Below are positions 24,725-36,864 of a DNA stretch of 64,000 nucleotides, in pieces. A model generated the notes under the pieces. It was not told the origin of the DNA. It made no database searches and saw nothing but the letters and a program-made list of their open reading frames with translations. The stretch's first letter is position 1. Every line of letters starts with the position of its first letter. The position numbers were made by a program, and so were the translations under genes. The DNA is from Nemopilema nomurai (lineage: Eukaryota > Cnidaria > Scyphozoa > Rhizostomeae > Rhizostomatidae), in NCBI GenBank assembly GCA_003864495.1, contig ML133427.1, positions 1,122,483 to 1,186,482 on the forward strand, written 5' to 3'.

Positions 24725-26906
24725 CATGTTTTTTACAAGCATGCAAATTTTCGAAAATATGGCTAAGGTCAGACAGGCTATAAATATGCTTATGTTTTGC
24801 TTACTTTTCGAGAGAAAAATTAGACCAATATTTTTATGGTACGTACTTGAAAAGGTGTCAAGATTAAGGTGTCTCAAAAGAATTTTCAAGGCCTTGTTTC
24901 TTATAATATTTTCCTGGGAGTTACTTCCATTTTATAATGTTTTGTGTGTTTTTAGAAAGCCTTAGATCCAAAACGATGTCTGTCTGAGCCTGAATATACT
25001 GATAAATGTTATGTTTATAAAAAAATGCATAACCTAACTGTTATTTTGTTTCAGATTTTGTGTTGTTAGAAGTTCGATGTAAATAAAATGTTTCCATTAT
25101 TACTACTGCTTTTTTAATCATTGATTTATTCGCACAGCTTTTCAGTCTCCTGGTACCTTGAAACGTCAATTTTCTGAAGCCTATAAACAGAATTGTATCT
25201 GATAGCCACACCTTTTCGTCCTAGTTTCACTTTGGATCTTACTTTTATCTTGATGTTAACTTGATCTTAAATATATTTCCTTTTCATATCATCACTGTTT
25301 TCAATATGGTTATCATAAGTGAAATTATAACTACAATTATTTCTCTTTCGATTTTTACCACTTCTAGCATTATCACCTTCAAACACTCCCCTTCTGCTTT
25401 GCACACTTACCTCGCACGTGCTATTTCCTTTATATTGGTTTTGCATTATATTTTGGTCTAGCAATCGACTTAATTTTCATACTGTCATTGGATCTTTGCG
25501 ACTTTAAATGACAGGCTTGTATGTACGCTTATATGTAAGCTATATGTAGGCTGCTGAATGCCTTTTCACGATGGCAATCGCATGTTTTTTCCTGGACAAG
25601 AAAAGTACTTTGCTTCACTACAATCTAGCATCCCCCCTTCCTTCTCAATACTTAAGCTCTACACCATCTATGGGTGCCAGTGTTTCGTCGCCATTATTGG
25701 TACTATCTTTTGCTTTAGTTAATAGATCAAGTCCACTATTTACAGCTCCTAATACTCTAGTAGCTTGAGTGTCAAATACCAGCCCCAATGTTGTCTAGCA
25801 AAGTTCCGGTAGAGAAACACAGGTAAATAAGATACGCCGTTAAAGCATCGGGATCTATTGCAGAACGAAGCAAGTGAAGACAATCTATCATAAAATATCT
25901 TGAACGTTCACCCTGTACGAAGTTAGAAAACAGTGGGAGCAAAGTAACAGTTCTGTCCTGTAGTTGATAGTTGACGTTTCTTTTCTTGGCCAGGCTACTT
26001 TCATTGTTGGACAGCGAGGGCCCTACAAAGAAAACAAACCAGCTTCATTTAATTGTAACAGTAAATCATTTCAGCAGTATTCATAACCTCTTCAGTATTG
26101 ATCCTTTATTATCTAAGATCCTTAGATCCTTGGCATCTCACCGACACTCTCTTTTTTAATACGATTCATTGATTGTTTTATTTAGTACCAATGAAAACCT
26201 TCCTTGCAAATGAAGCAATGAAACTGGCCAACTGAGGGTGAATGGTCGGAGCTTTTACTTTAGGCAAGGCTCCTGCGTAGGGATGTTTTTGTCGTCCCCC
26301 AATGCGCATCGGCAGCGTGCGTGTCGTGTCATCAGTGCCTTGGCCTGCAGAATGGCTAATTCACACACATGATGATGTAATTCAAGCTTGCCATGCTCTT
26401 ATATGCTTTCCTTAAAACAGCGTGCACTCGTTGCCTTTGGTGTTAGAGTCATACAGAATTCATATTAAATTCTGGTCTAATATTTTTGTTAGATATTCTC
26501 AAAATCACATTTCATGCCTGGGCTTTTTGAGAATTTTCACCGATTTCGCGCTACCTAAAAGTGTATCGAAAATACTTATCAATAGTGTTCCGCTTGTTCT
26601 TCATGTACCTTAGACTATGTATTCATGTGTTTAATATTTCATGTACCTTAGACTATGTGTGTAAATAGGTAAGGGCATGTTCTAGCAACCAGGGGCTCTG
26701 TGCAAACTGGCCAAAGCAAAGGCAACCTGCTTCAATCAACACAAAACAACAGTATTTGACAGCATGACGTTAGCCGTCAGCTTCACCGGTTTGTACTGGC
26801 CTTCAATGTAGATGACTTCAGTATCTTTCATTGGTTGAACAGTTGGAACGAATAATGAGAAATCATATTTGAAAACGTGCATTACCACTGTGCTGTTGCT
26901 ATGTAC
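24725..26906. other. Stretch downstream of the 8-Cys paralogue, with open but unrecognised minus-strand segments
   Basis: No gene is named here. Three minus-strand open stretches look protein-like. 26022-25773 follows a TTTGTAG acceptor-like site and contains MIDCLHLLRSAIDPDALTAY. 26404-26258 contains HHHVCELAILQAKALMTR. A segment inside 26900-26730 contains PMKDTEVIYIEGQYKPVKL. They are in different frames without clear joins. They may be decayed transposon or gene pieces, or chance; the last may be 3' UTR of the gene ending at 26907. Confidence 0.3.
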
Positions 26907-29900
26907 TCACCAATAAATGAATAAAGAGATGGCGATTGTTGTTCCTCGAATGGCTAGGCCTACAGCCCCATCTAGAAGAAGCCAAAGGCCGTGTCAATTG
27001 CGTGATAGGTTATGACAAATAAAGATAGGTTATGACAGATAAAGAACGCCCATCAACCCAGAGCAGGGCCGTAAATCCCGAGGGGAAGGGGGGACCGGAC
27101 CCCCCCCCCAAAAAAATTTGGGGCAAAGTGATTTTGCGTTAGAATTTATATAATTTTCTTCCAAAGAAATGGGATCCTTTGTATCTGGGTTAGCACTACA
27201 CTATAGCCACTTTATCGAGCTCTAATCAACTATTGTTAAGGTTGGTCAGTTATGTTAGTATAGTTGTGTCGCTCAGTGTTATTGGTTTGGCTGACCCCCC
27301 CCCCCTCCCCCCCCCCCCCCCAATTGACAACATAGATTTACGGCCCTGACCCAGAGAATCAGATTGGTTTGATTAGAAAAATAGAAAATCAAGTTATAGT
27401 ACGGATGAGACAATAATCTACAAACTAGGAAAATGTTAGGAAAATGTTATGCTTCCTATTGACGTCAAAAGAAACAAAACGTTAGAAGGTAGTTTACACT
27501 AGCGAGAAAAAAGAAATTCCCTTCCTCCTTAATGTCAAAGCTGTAAAGTCAATGTTTAAATAAGTTTTTCGTATTGTGAAGCTTTGAAATGCAAGGCAAG
27601 GCATAACTATTGATTTGATGCTACAAGTGTTTTCTCCTCCGGCACGCCTCTCGGTATGAAAGGCCGGCAAAAACAAAAGACCAGAAACAAAGTAAAAACC
27701 GTGAAAAATACTGGGCGAAATTTTGTACGCCGAGAAGTGGAAAGATCAGGCGTAGAATGTGAGTCGAGATTGTAGAACTTTTTGACACAAAAATCTATTG
27801 GTACAAAATAAATGGTAGCGTGACGTGTGTACGTTCGGAATGTGACCAGTCTCCATTCGAATCAGAGTTCCATACTTTTATTGGGTGGTTATAGGCAAAA
27901 GACTGGTGCCATTTTAAAAAAAGTTCAATGACACTTAAGAAAGCATTCTAACGTGTTAGTGGCACCCACGTGACGACACCATTTCTTAACGATCTTGCCT
28001 TTTGTCGAACCGGTGTGAACGGTTTTTACTAAATTGCTTACCGCATTCTTTATTGACGCAGAGTTCGCCGCAAGTCTTTGAAGAGTTATTCACCGTAGCC
28101 GTGTCGTTCACGCAGACCGTGTCTGTATATGCAATGTTGGCAGCTGTGTTTACTCCGGTCCAGGCTCCAGAACTCCCCAAACAGCACGTGGCCTTTTCGC
28201 AGCTTGGATTGCCGGGAATGGCAGTGCAGCCAACTACGAAAGCAGAAAATGAATTAAAATTCAGTACCGTCTTAGCATTGAATCGGCCATCTTACTCTGC
28301 AATGAGCAATAAAACTTTTGGAATTAAAATCACACTTGAATTATCGTAATAGCTAACATTTAATTTATAATTTTTAAGATGCAGAACGAAGGGTCAGGCC
28401 ATCTTCGAACACCTTCACCCTATTGGGAAAATGTTTTTGATGATTGTAAAAGTTGACTGGCAACTCGATTTGCTGTGGGAATGATTCAAAGTCTTTAAAG
28501 ACATCATTGCTACTTTGTTTGTTTCTAAGTCTTGCATACGCCGGCTATTTCACTTTGGCTGCGTGTATTTGCAGCATATCAGAATTGGTCAACGACCCCC
28601 ACCCCGTCCCCCACCCCGTCACCCACCCCGTCCCCCACCCCGTCCCCCACCCCGTCCCTCACCCCGTCCCCCACCCCGTCCCCTTCCAATAAGCTGAGAA
28701 ATTGACTCTCTCCAACACAAGCAAGGAACACGAATCTTCCCAGCTACCGTGCATTTTGCTGGATGATGAAAACAAAGGGCGCATTGACATCGATTGCCCT
28801 GTCTTTGTCATCGTTGCCTGAAATGTACCCAGAGTAGCTGAAATGGTACTTACGGCCTAATTCTAAAAATGGCGGAATACACTTACTTGCAAAGGCAGTA
28901 GCGCTGATGAAAACCGTGGGACTTTCGTAGGACGGTGTTGCGTCTATGGATGCAGAAAAGTCCCCCACTGACTCAGAGGCAGCAACCGACGCGCTTGTGG
29001 TGCTGACGGCAAAAGAGGCAAGTACAGCAAGCAATCCAACACGTAGCTAGAGTAAAAGTAAGCACTTCAGTTTTTAGATCCATCCAGCATCACTTATTAA
29101 GGTGAGACAGCTTCAAGATGTGGTTGGCTAGTTTTAACTAAGACAGGTAAAGTAAGAAAGGAAAATTGTAACAGAAAACTATTCTTTCAATTAATTGCTT
29201 ACTTATAGTCTTAAGTGCCTGTATTTGGATACTTCTCAGCTTGTGCCAAACTAACAAGTAACATTGTTAAGAAAAATGCAGTTTATGCAACTTTCTTTAG
29301 TTCTTATGCAACAACTACTTTATATACCCTCTATAAATTCAACCCTCCCCCCTCTTTCCCCCGAATCAATGGTTGATTTGTAGTTCTATCAATATTCTTT
29401 AAAAGTTATGCATTCAATATTGAATTGGGGATGGGGAAGGAATTTTTTAAAGGAAAGTGAAAATATGCGTTTTCCTTGAGCAGTCTCAGCTATTTTCGTC
29501 AGGGGTGAAACTTGGATGATATTTCCCCACTTTTGGAAATTTGGTCAACAAATCTATGGATGGTCGGTAAATGTTATGGATTATCCGTATATGCGAATCT
29601 TGACTCTATATAGTATTTATATAATAGTTTAGTTAAAGGAAAGAAAACATTAGGGATAGCACGTGGAAGGAGCTCATTTTCTCGTTATTTGCAAGACCAT
29701 GTTGAAAAAAAAGTTAAAATTCAAAATATAAAACTGCACAATAAGCTGACTAGCAAGAGTTGAATTTTGGGCGGTAAATTCGCTCATTTACATCACCCCC
29801 TCCCCCTCCCCTCCTCCAAATCGTCAGGTTACGCCCCTGATAGGCTTGGAAGTGTTATGGCAGCAATCCATTTCGACTTCAACGTAATCATTATATTCTT

Positions 29901-30754
29901 CAATGTTTGCAGCTTTAATACAAAGTACAGTGCCATTTAATTTTAAGTATTTGAAGGAAGTGATGATCTATTGTGTTAGGGATTGGAAAAAACAAGATAT
30001 CCATTAACAAAAAGCAACAGTGCTGTTATAGTCTTTGCATTCTCAAAAGCGTGTACCGTATTGATGCGAGAAAGCATGCCTTTTCGGGACAAAACTTTGC
30101 ATTTTCTGCATCACTCGTTATTCCTATTCTTCACACGGGGAAATTAATAAAAAATAATTAATATTAGAAGTTTGTTTTTTGCCACTTAACCCACCTTGAA
30201 TGAAGACTGATTATTTGTCAATCTAAAATTATATTACCATCTAATAAGTACAATAAACATTAACAGCACATCGCCTTAAATATGAAGCACAACCAGAACT
30301 TTGCACAGTCAGCAACTTGCTCCTTTTGAAAGTATCAATCAGTAAGTACCCATTTGAAAGCAACATCGCCCGTTGGAAATGAGGTGTTCATAGCTGTAAA
30401 TTTGGCTAGCAAGAGCAAAAGCTTAATGCATGAATTCTTCTTAAAGAATGGGGCCCGGTAATAGGTGCCTTGAAGGTTTTTATGTACACGACACTTTTGC
30501 TGGCCTATTTCCACTTACAGTTAAAACTGCTTGGTCTCTTTCCTTAAAGTGCTTGCCCAGACGTTTCGTGTTCAACGGTGTTTCAGAAGTTTTCCACTTT
30601 TTCAAGCTTTTACGGTAAGAACCCCCATTTCATTATCAAAAAGTTCCAATGCTCTTGCTCCCAATTCAGGGTAAAGAGAGCCATGAACATTTAGCAGAAT
30701 TAAGTGCGAGATTTATGCACATACATCGTTAAATAAGATGGGAACTTACCATTT
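26907..30754 (-). CDS. Predicted secreted, GPI-type 8-Cys protein (paralogue of the micro-exon gene)
   Basis: The family is not recognised. Predicted exons: 30754-30752 (ATG only, directly followed by GTAAGT), 29046-28887, 28233-28042 and 26971-26907, giving 139 residues. Exon 2 completes a signal peptide (MLRVGLLAVLASFAVSTTSA) and a Ser-rich stalk. Exon 3 encodes the domain C-x7-C-x3-CC-LGSSGAWTGV ... C ... C-x3-C-x4-C, which aligns with the 8048-7893 exon of the neighbouring gene in cysteine spacing, the LGxSGAW motif and donor position after KEC. The last exon (65 nt, phase 1 entry) encodes RGTTIAISLFIYW and then TGA. This is the same length, phase and YW-stop ending as the last exon of the other gene. 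A GPI-anchored, extracellular location is inferred from the hydrophobic tail. No micro-exons were found here. The ATG-only coding first exon is the least certain part. Confidence 0.72.
27064..27348. mobile_element. hAT-type MITE with perfect TIR and 8-bp duplication
   Basis: Both ends are the perfect 14-bp inverted repeat CAGGGCCGTAAATC. The exact 8-bp direct repeat ACCCAGAG flanks the element (27056-27063 and 27349-27356). The 285-bp interior has long G and C runs near the ends and no coding capacity. The CAGGGCCG start and 8-bp duplication are hAT hallmarks. It sits in the last intron of the 8-Cys paralogue. Confidence 0.9.
28594..28683. repeat. 12-bp C-rich minisatellite (about 7 copies)
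   Basis: The unit CCCCCACCCCGT is repeated about seven times with two single-base variants. It lies in the intron between the signal/stalk exon and the Cys-domain exon of the paralogue. Open frames across it (PHPVPHPV, PPPRPPPR) are low-complexity artefacts. Confidence 0.92.
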
Positions 30755-30790
30755 TCGATGCGGATGAAACTCTTTGTTAAGACCACCTTG

Positions 30791-33380
30791 TTTCCAGACA
30801 GCAATGGTGGAAAAGTAGCGAATTTGCTTAAGTATTGGGAAAAACGTTGATCTGCAAACCTGCTAGATGCCGAGAGAGAGAGGGATTTTGCTCAAAAATT
30901 GTAACATAGTTACACAAAAACAGGGCCAGGGGGTTGCTACTAAACACAAAAGTTCTGACAAATATGCTTTAGACAGGTATTTCTCAAAGCGGTGCTTTCT
31001 AATGAGTGATTTTATTGCATCATTCAGCCTGTTTTTTAATAGACCACTAATTAGATGTTTAATTGGACAAATTTTTACGATGAAGGAAAACTTAAGTGTC
31101 GCTGATTAAGATTTCTTACACCCCGGTGAACTTGCTTTCCAGATAGAAATGACGCAAGAATACGTTCGAAAAACGAAAAACACATTCTAGGTACTTAAGT
31201 TTGGTCTTCTTTTAAAATCTACTAACTTTTCTTCTAAATTCAATTTTTTATTGAGGTGTTTTCTTAATAATTCAATATATGAGAAATTTTTATAATCTAA
31301 ATTCATTAAGACATTTGAAGGTCCCAAAAACATCCTCAGAATTGCGTAAAATCAATCAAACTTTCTTGGGTTTTCAGAAGATACAGCTGAATTAGGAATA
31401 TCATTATCTTTATTTTTTCAAACAGTATTCAATGTTCGAAAAAACTCAATCTTAGCTTAGGCTACATTCGTTGCTGATATACGTAAAAGAATTGTAATGG
31501 GAAGAGGTCAGTCAATTGACGAATAGAGTACGATAAATATAAAGATGTATGATTTATAGCAATTCGTGATTTGATTGCAGAAATTCAGCAAGAATTCAGT
31601 AAAAATTACTTTGATGGCTGAAGTTCCTGGACGTTTCTAGACCTACTTTACTGCTTTACTTCTTCCGATCCATTTCTTTAGAAAGGTAAGTACCTAAATG
31701 TAACCCTGAATATAACATGATTTCAGGCGTAATTTCAAACTTCTCTCTTCATGGCTAATCGTGATTGTTCGTAACTTTGTCAAAAGATTTGGGAATTATC
31801 TCTCAAGGTTACTAAAAACATTGGATCAATTCATCGTTCTTAGTGACAACGGTTGGAGATGGTGAAAAGGAAAACATTGTTACTGGTTTAATTGAAACAG
31901 GGCTTTGACATAATCTCAAGTCTAACACTAACAGCGTGCTTTGGTTAAATATTTGGCTACTAAACTAAATTGCGAAACTAAAATACATCGAAACACGAAC
32001 AATGTCTTATAAAAGTTTCATGGAAATAGCCGGTTGTCGTACTTAATAAGAGAGCATCAAATGCACGTTTTTTAAAGCTTTTATCATGAACGTCTTTCGA
32101 AACTTCGAATCGTCCCAAGACTTTTTGAACGGTAGTTAAGATTCATAACTATTCGGGGGTAATTAATTGTCGAGCACTGAAATGTGCTGCAGAACAATCC
32201 GAGCTTTGTTAGCATTAGAAATTTGGTCTTTGCATGAAAAACATGGTTTTCCGAATACTCAGAGAACACCGACATGTGTTTAGGGTCTCATTGACAAACT
32301 CTACGATTCAGTGCCTCAAATAAGTACAGTGCATAAATTGTTGCCTAGCATAACATTAGTAAATTGTGATTGTTTAACGTTCGAAATCCACACTTTGCAA
32401 ATGCTTTTAATGTTAAATTACCAGAGTTCTGACTGGTTTGAAATTCTTTTCTAAACAACGATTTCATAATTTTTATAGGACGCATTTTAGCTTTCACGTG
32501 AAAATTGCTGATGCCATATCGGCCAATTTTAGCTTGGAAACTGATGAAATACTTTTATAAGGAAAATGTAGATCAAATGTCTGTCTGTCAGATGACTTAA
32601 AAAGTATAGATTAGTTATCTGTTTATTTCTATTCTAGATACAATCAGGGGTAGGTCCAGATAAAATTTGAAGGGGGCAGGCAATAACAGGGGCGCGGAAA
32701 ATTCTAAGAAACTTGTTATTAGTGTACGCTTTATTTAAACAATTATAATTTTAAATCCTGAAAAAAGATCTCTATACACGTTCTATGATAAAAACTTTAC
32801 AATCAATTGCAAAAAAGCAGTACTTTATAGTCTAAACATAGCTAAAGGTATTTATTTTCAGAGACGGCATCTATTTTTACAAACAGCAACAAATAACAGA
32901 GAAAAAGAGTCAGAGATTCGGCTGCTCATGCATTCCATCTAACCCAAAGCAACGTTATATAAAAAAAAATAAAGCAGCCTGAACATAATTGTGGAAGCAA
33001 ATATCATGGGCCGATTTCGTGGGACCTTTTTTCTGAGCAAAGTTAAGTTTGGTTGATTGACTTTTGAGCGCAACTCAAAGAATTTTTGGAAAACTTTTTC
33101 CAAATTACAGTTTGACTGGACTAGAAACAGTAACCCCTTAGATGATAAGGCTGTGTTTGCTCACACAGCTGCTTAAAACCTCTTGACCATGGATAAATTC
33201 TACACTAAGTTACTGAGCATTGAAGAGCATTTCTTAAACTCAACATAGAATAAGTGTAGATCAGCACATTTGTTGGGGTTCGTTCAAAAACCAACTTTTG
33301 AATCGTGGGAGGGGGAGGGGGCGTTGCGTATCGCATCTTGGAAGCTGCGCAGCCGCGTGAAAAGTCCACAGCAAGGCAAA
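30791..33380. other. Intergenic stretch before synaptogyrin
   Basis: No gene is recognised. A sequence starting CAGGGGTAGGTCCAG near 32646 looks like one hAT-type end, but I found no matching opposite end. The synaptogyrin promoter and 5' UTR should lie at the right edge. The two genes flanking this stretch are divergent. Confidence 0.5.
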
Positions 33381-36300
33381 ATGGACGAGAGTCGGGGTGG
33401 ATCCAGCTTCGGAGGCAGATTTGCCGGTGGAGATTTTGATGCCATTGATTTTTTGAAGAGGCCACAGACAATAGTTCGTTTGATAAGCTGGGTAGGTTGA
33501 TTTTTTATTCAGAAGTGCTTCATTGTTGATGTTTGCTTGCACTTGTTTAGCCTCAGTCGGCTAGGCCTATTAGTTTCAGTTTCATTTATTTGAAATTCCA
33601 CACATACAATATTAATTTTTTACATAATGCAAATAAATGTTAATAGTAGTATTAAAGTATCTGAATAATGAAAAGTATAAAATAAATAAAGCAAATTCAT
33701 TATTGAGTGTGAAATTTGTTAAAGGAGGCACTCTCTAAGTAGATGAACTAACGAGAAGAGTGCCCCCTATTATTGGATCTATAGATTTAGACAAATATGG
33801 AAACAGTTCGAGGTGGATATCGGAGGCCGGATCAAAAGCAATTATGAAGAAGGAGTGATATATTAATTATCAATTTTATAAAAGTTCTATCAAATGTGAC
33901 TTCAGTTTCGATTTGAACATGTATTAGATTTCGCACTTCTGATATGATCAGGCAATTCATTCCATAGTTTTGCTCCAAGATACCCTAAACAGTTTAAGCC
34001 ATATCTGACTGTGTTTTTTTGAGCTAAGTAAAATTGCCTCTAATAGCTTGCCTTGTAGAATATTGATGAACATATTAACTCAAGCAGAAGAGATTTTGAA
34101 AGCAACTAGGAGATATTTTGTGAATTGATTCATAGACAAAAGTTAAGAGTTTTATATAAAAGACATCAGAAAGTTTAAGAATATTTAAGTCTTTAAACAT
34201 GGGAGAAGAATGTGATTTGGATGATTCAAAAGAAATGGCCCTGACAGCCTTTTTTTGTAATTTAAAGATAGGATCAATATATGTTGTGCAAGTGCTCCCC
34301 CAAACAATTATTCCATATTGCATAAATGATAAGAATAAAGCATTATACAAGTATAACAAAATGTTCAGTTGTACAAATTTTCTTATTTTAAAAAAACATT
34401 CCACAAATTCTGGCAAGTTTTTTTGAAAGTTAATTAAGATGATGTTTCCACTATATATTCTCATCAAGAAATACCCCCAAAAACTTTATGCTCACCCTAT
34501 TACTTGGTTTTTTGCCTATTTTAATAATGATGTCAGAAGGAATATTTATTGAAGTAGAATGAAATACAATAAAATTTGTTTTTTTAATGTTCAATGAGAG
34601 TCTTTTTCGAGGGGGGGGGGGCAATTTGCGGATTTTAGGTAAATGTGTCAAATTTCCCTCTTCAAGATAGATGTTTGTGTCATTAGCAAAGAAATTAAAT
34701 TTTAACTAGGTTGAAGCCATTGGTAAGTCATTAATATATATCAAGAAGAGTAATGGACCCAAACTGATCCTTGAGGAACACCACAATTCACTGTAAGCAG
34801 GTTAGAATTGTGTCCGTTAATTGACACATATTGTTGTCTTTGAAAAAGGTAAGATTTGTACCATTTCAAATTGCATCTGCAGATCGCATAATATTCAAGC
34901 TTGGGCAATAAAATTTGGTGATTGACAGTGTTAAATGCCTTTTGTAAATCAATCATTAGGCTCCTTTCAATTTAAGAAGGTAGATCTCCTCTGATTTTGA
35001 GGAAATGTACAGTTGTCAATCAGAACAACAAATAGTATTCACGTACTCACTCTTATTAAAAGGATGTTGCTAATGCATGATGCTATCGTTCCCTTCCAAT
35101 GGTACCACTTCATCTTTCCATCATTTGAAAGGTTCCAAATTGAATGAAATGCTCTTGATAAACTAATCTCTGCTGGCCTGTTTATTGTGATAAAGCTAAT
35201 TTTACTGAAATGTAAGCTGAAGGAATTTAAAGGCTTGGTGTAAACTTTGATTTAGCATGTTCTGAAGCTCGATCAAATATTAAGGAGAAACTGAAAATAA
35301 AGCTTGCCGCTTTCCTTTGAGCTAGCAAATTTCAGCTAGTTGTAGCACAGTGTACTCAACTTCAAACTTGAATTATAAGGATGTCATACTGCTAGATCCA
35401 GCAAGGGCCTACAAAACATTTTTCAAAAATGCTGAATCCTAGTTTATATGGTTTCTAAATGGTAACATTATAGTGCATTGTTTTCAGTACATTCATCTTT
35501 TTGTGATGAAAAATTTTATTTTTTCCTCTTTAGAAGAAAACATATATTTGTCTAATTTCTTAATGCATTCTCTTATCAAGGTGTTTGCGGTTATTGTCGT
35601 TGGATGCATCTCTGATGGATGTTACGATCCAGGAACTGGTCATTGTCTCTTTGATAAAGACGCAAATGCTTGCAACTATGGCATTGGCATAGGGGTCATT
35701 GCTCTTCTTGCTTGCATGTTATTTTTGATAGCTGATGCATGTTTTGAGAACATTAGTAATGCAGAGCAAAGGAAAAAGTTGGTATTGGCAGACTTGGGCT
35801 TCTCTGGGTTCTGGTCATTTCTCTGGTTTGTTGGATTTTGCTACCTGGCAGACAGATGGAGAAAGGCTTCTACAATATCCTATTCACAATTTCAACTTAA
35901 TCATGCACGAGCATCCATTACATTTTCTTTTTTCTCTATCATAACATGGGTAAGCAGATTTTTAGTTCAAGACAGTTCATTCTTGCATATATACTTTATA
36001 TTGCTTTATTTTATTTTCTACCTTCCTTCCAAATTCTACATTCCAAAAAAACAGGGGAAGCAAATTCATGCTTACTTTGCCCTTTCGTGCAACATTTCAC
36101 AGAGTATGCAGGCATCTCTGTTAGTATTTTAGTGGGCGCGTGTTCAAACGCACACCTCACCTTGCATGCGTTTTAGCAAAAAAATATATTTGTGTTAATG
36201 TAGGCAGAAACAACATGTTTTTGCATGTAAATACTTTGTAGCTTGAAATCTCTAAACAAACTACCTAATAGAACACTAAAAGCAAACAAATAAACACATT

Positions 36301-36827
36301 GCTGTAGTTTGTCAATGGTTATTGACAGGAAATATATTCAAGAGGTGTTTGCTTTAACTTGGCAATAACAATTCCCTCGATTTCGAATCCGCAAGGCTCT
36401 TTGTATAATAATTAACAAGGAGCGTAATTTAAAAGGTGCTTATAAACCAGGTGCGTGATTTATTGCCTGTTTCGGCAACAACAGGAGCATGCCAAGGCTC
36501 GCTTGCATGATCCCGCGCCTTAAACAGAGAGGCCTGACAACAAATTACAATAAGGAAAACAAACTAACAAAAGAAGAAATAGCGTGGTTACAAGGAATAA
36601 AATCAGAACTGAATATTTAATTTCATGAATGGGATAATTTTGTTAAACATTTCTCTCTGAAATGTTATATTTTAAATGAATTATTTCCATTTAATCAACA
36701 ACCACCCACATGCGAAAGAAATTTCTTGGAATAAAAGTATTCTATTGAATGCTATAATTTGAATGTTTTGATTTTATTTTGAATCTTTGGAAATCTATGC
36801 CAGGATAAAAGATGTTACATTCATGTA

Positions 36828-36864
<37 letters not shown>

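Noticed and set aside
28453..28697. Overlapping plus-strand ORFs rich in PHPV and PPPR repeats
   Set aside because: They arise from the 12-bp minisatellite; there is no domain and no codon-level support. They lie in an intron of the minus-strand gene.
29501..29837. Possible hAT element with ends CAGGGGTGAAAC and GGTTACGCCCCTG
   Set aside because: The terminal repeats match only over the first six bases and there is no 8-bp duplication in the flanks (ATTTTCGT versus ATAGGCTT).
33270..33500. N-terminal extension of synaptogyrin upstream of 33381
   Set aside because: It has no ATG, while the ATG at 33381 gives exactly the conserved family N-terminus.
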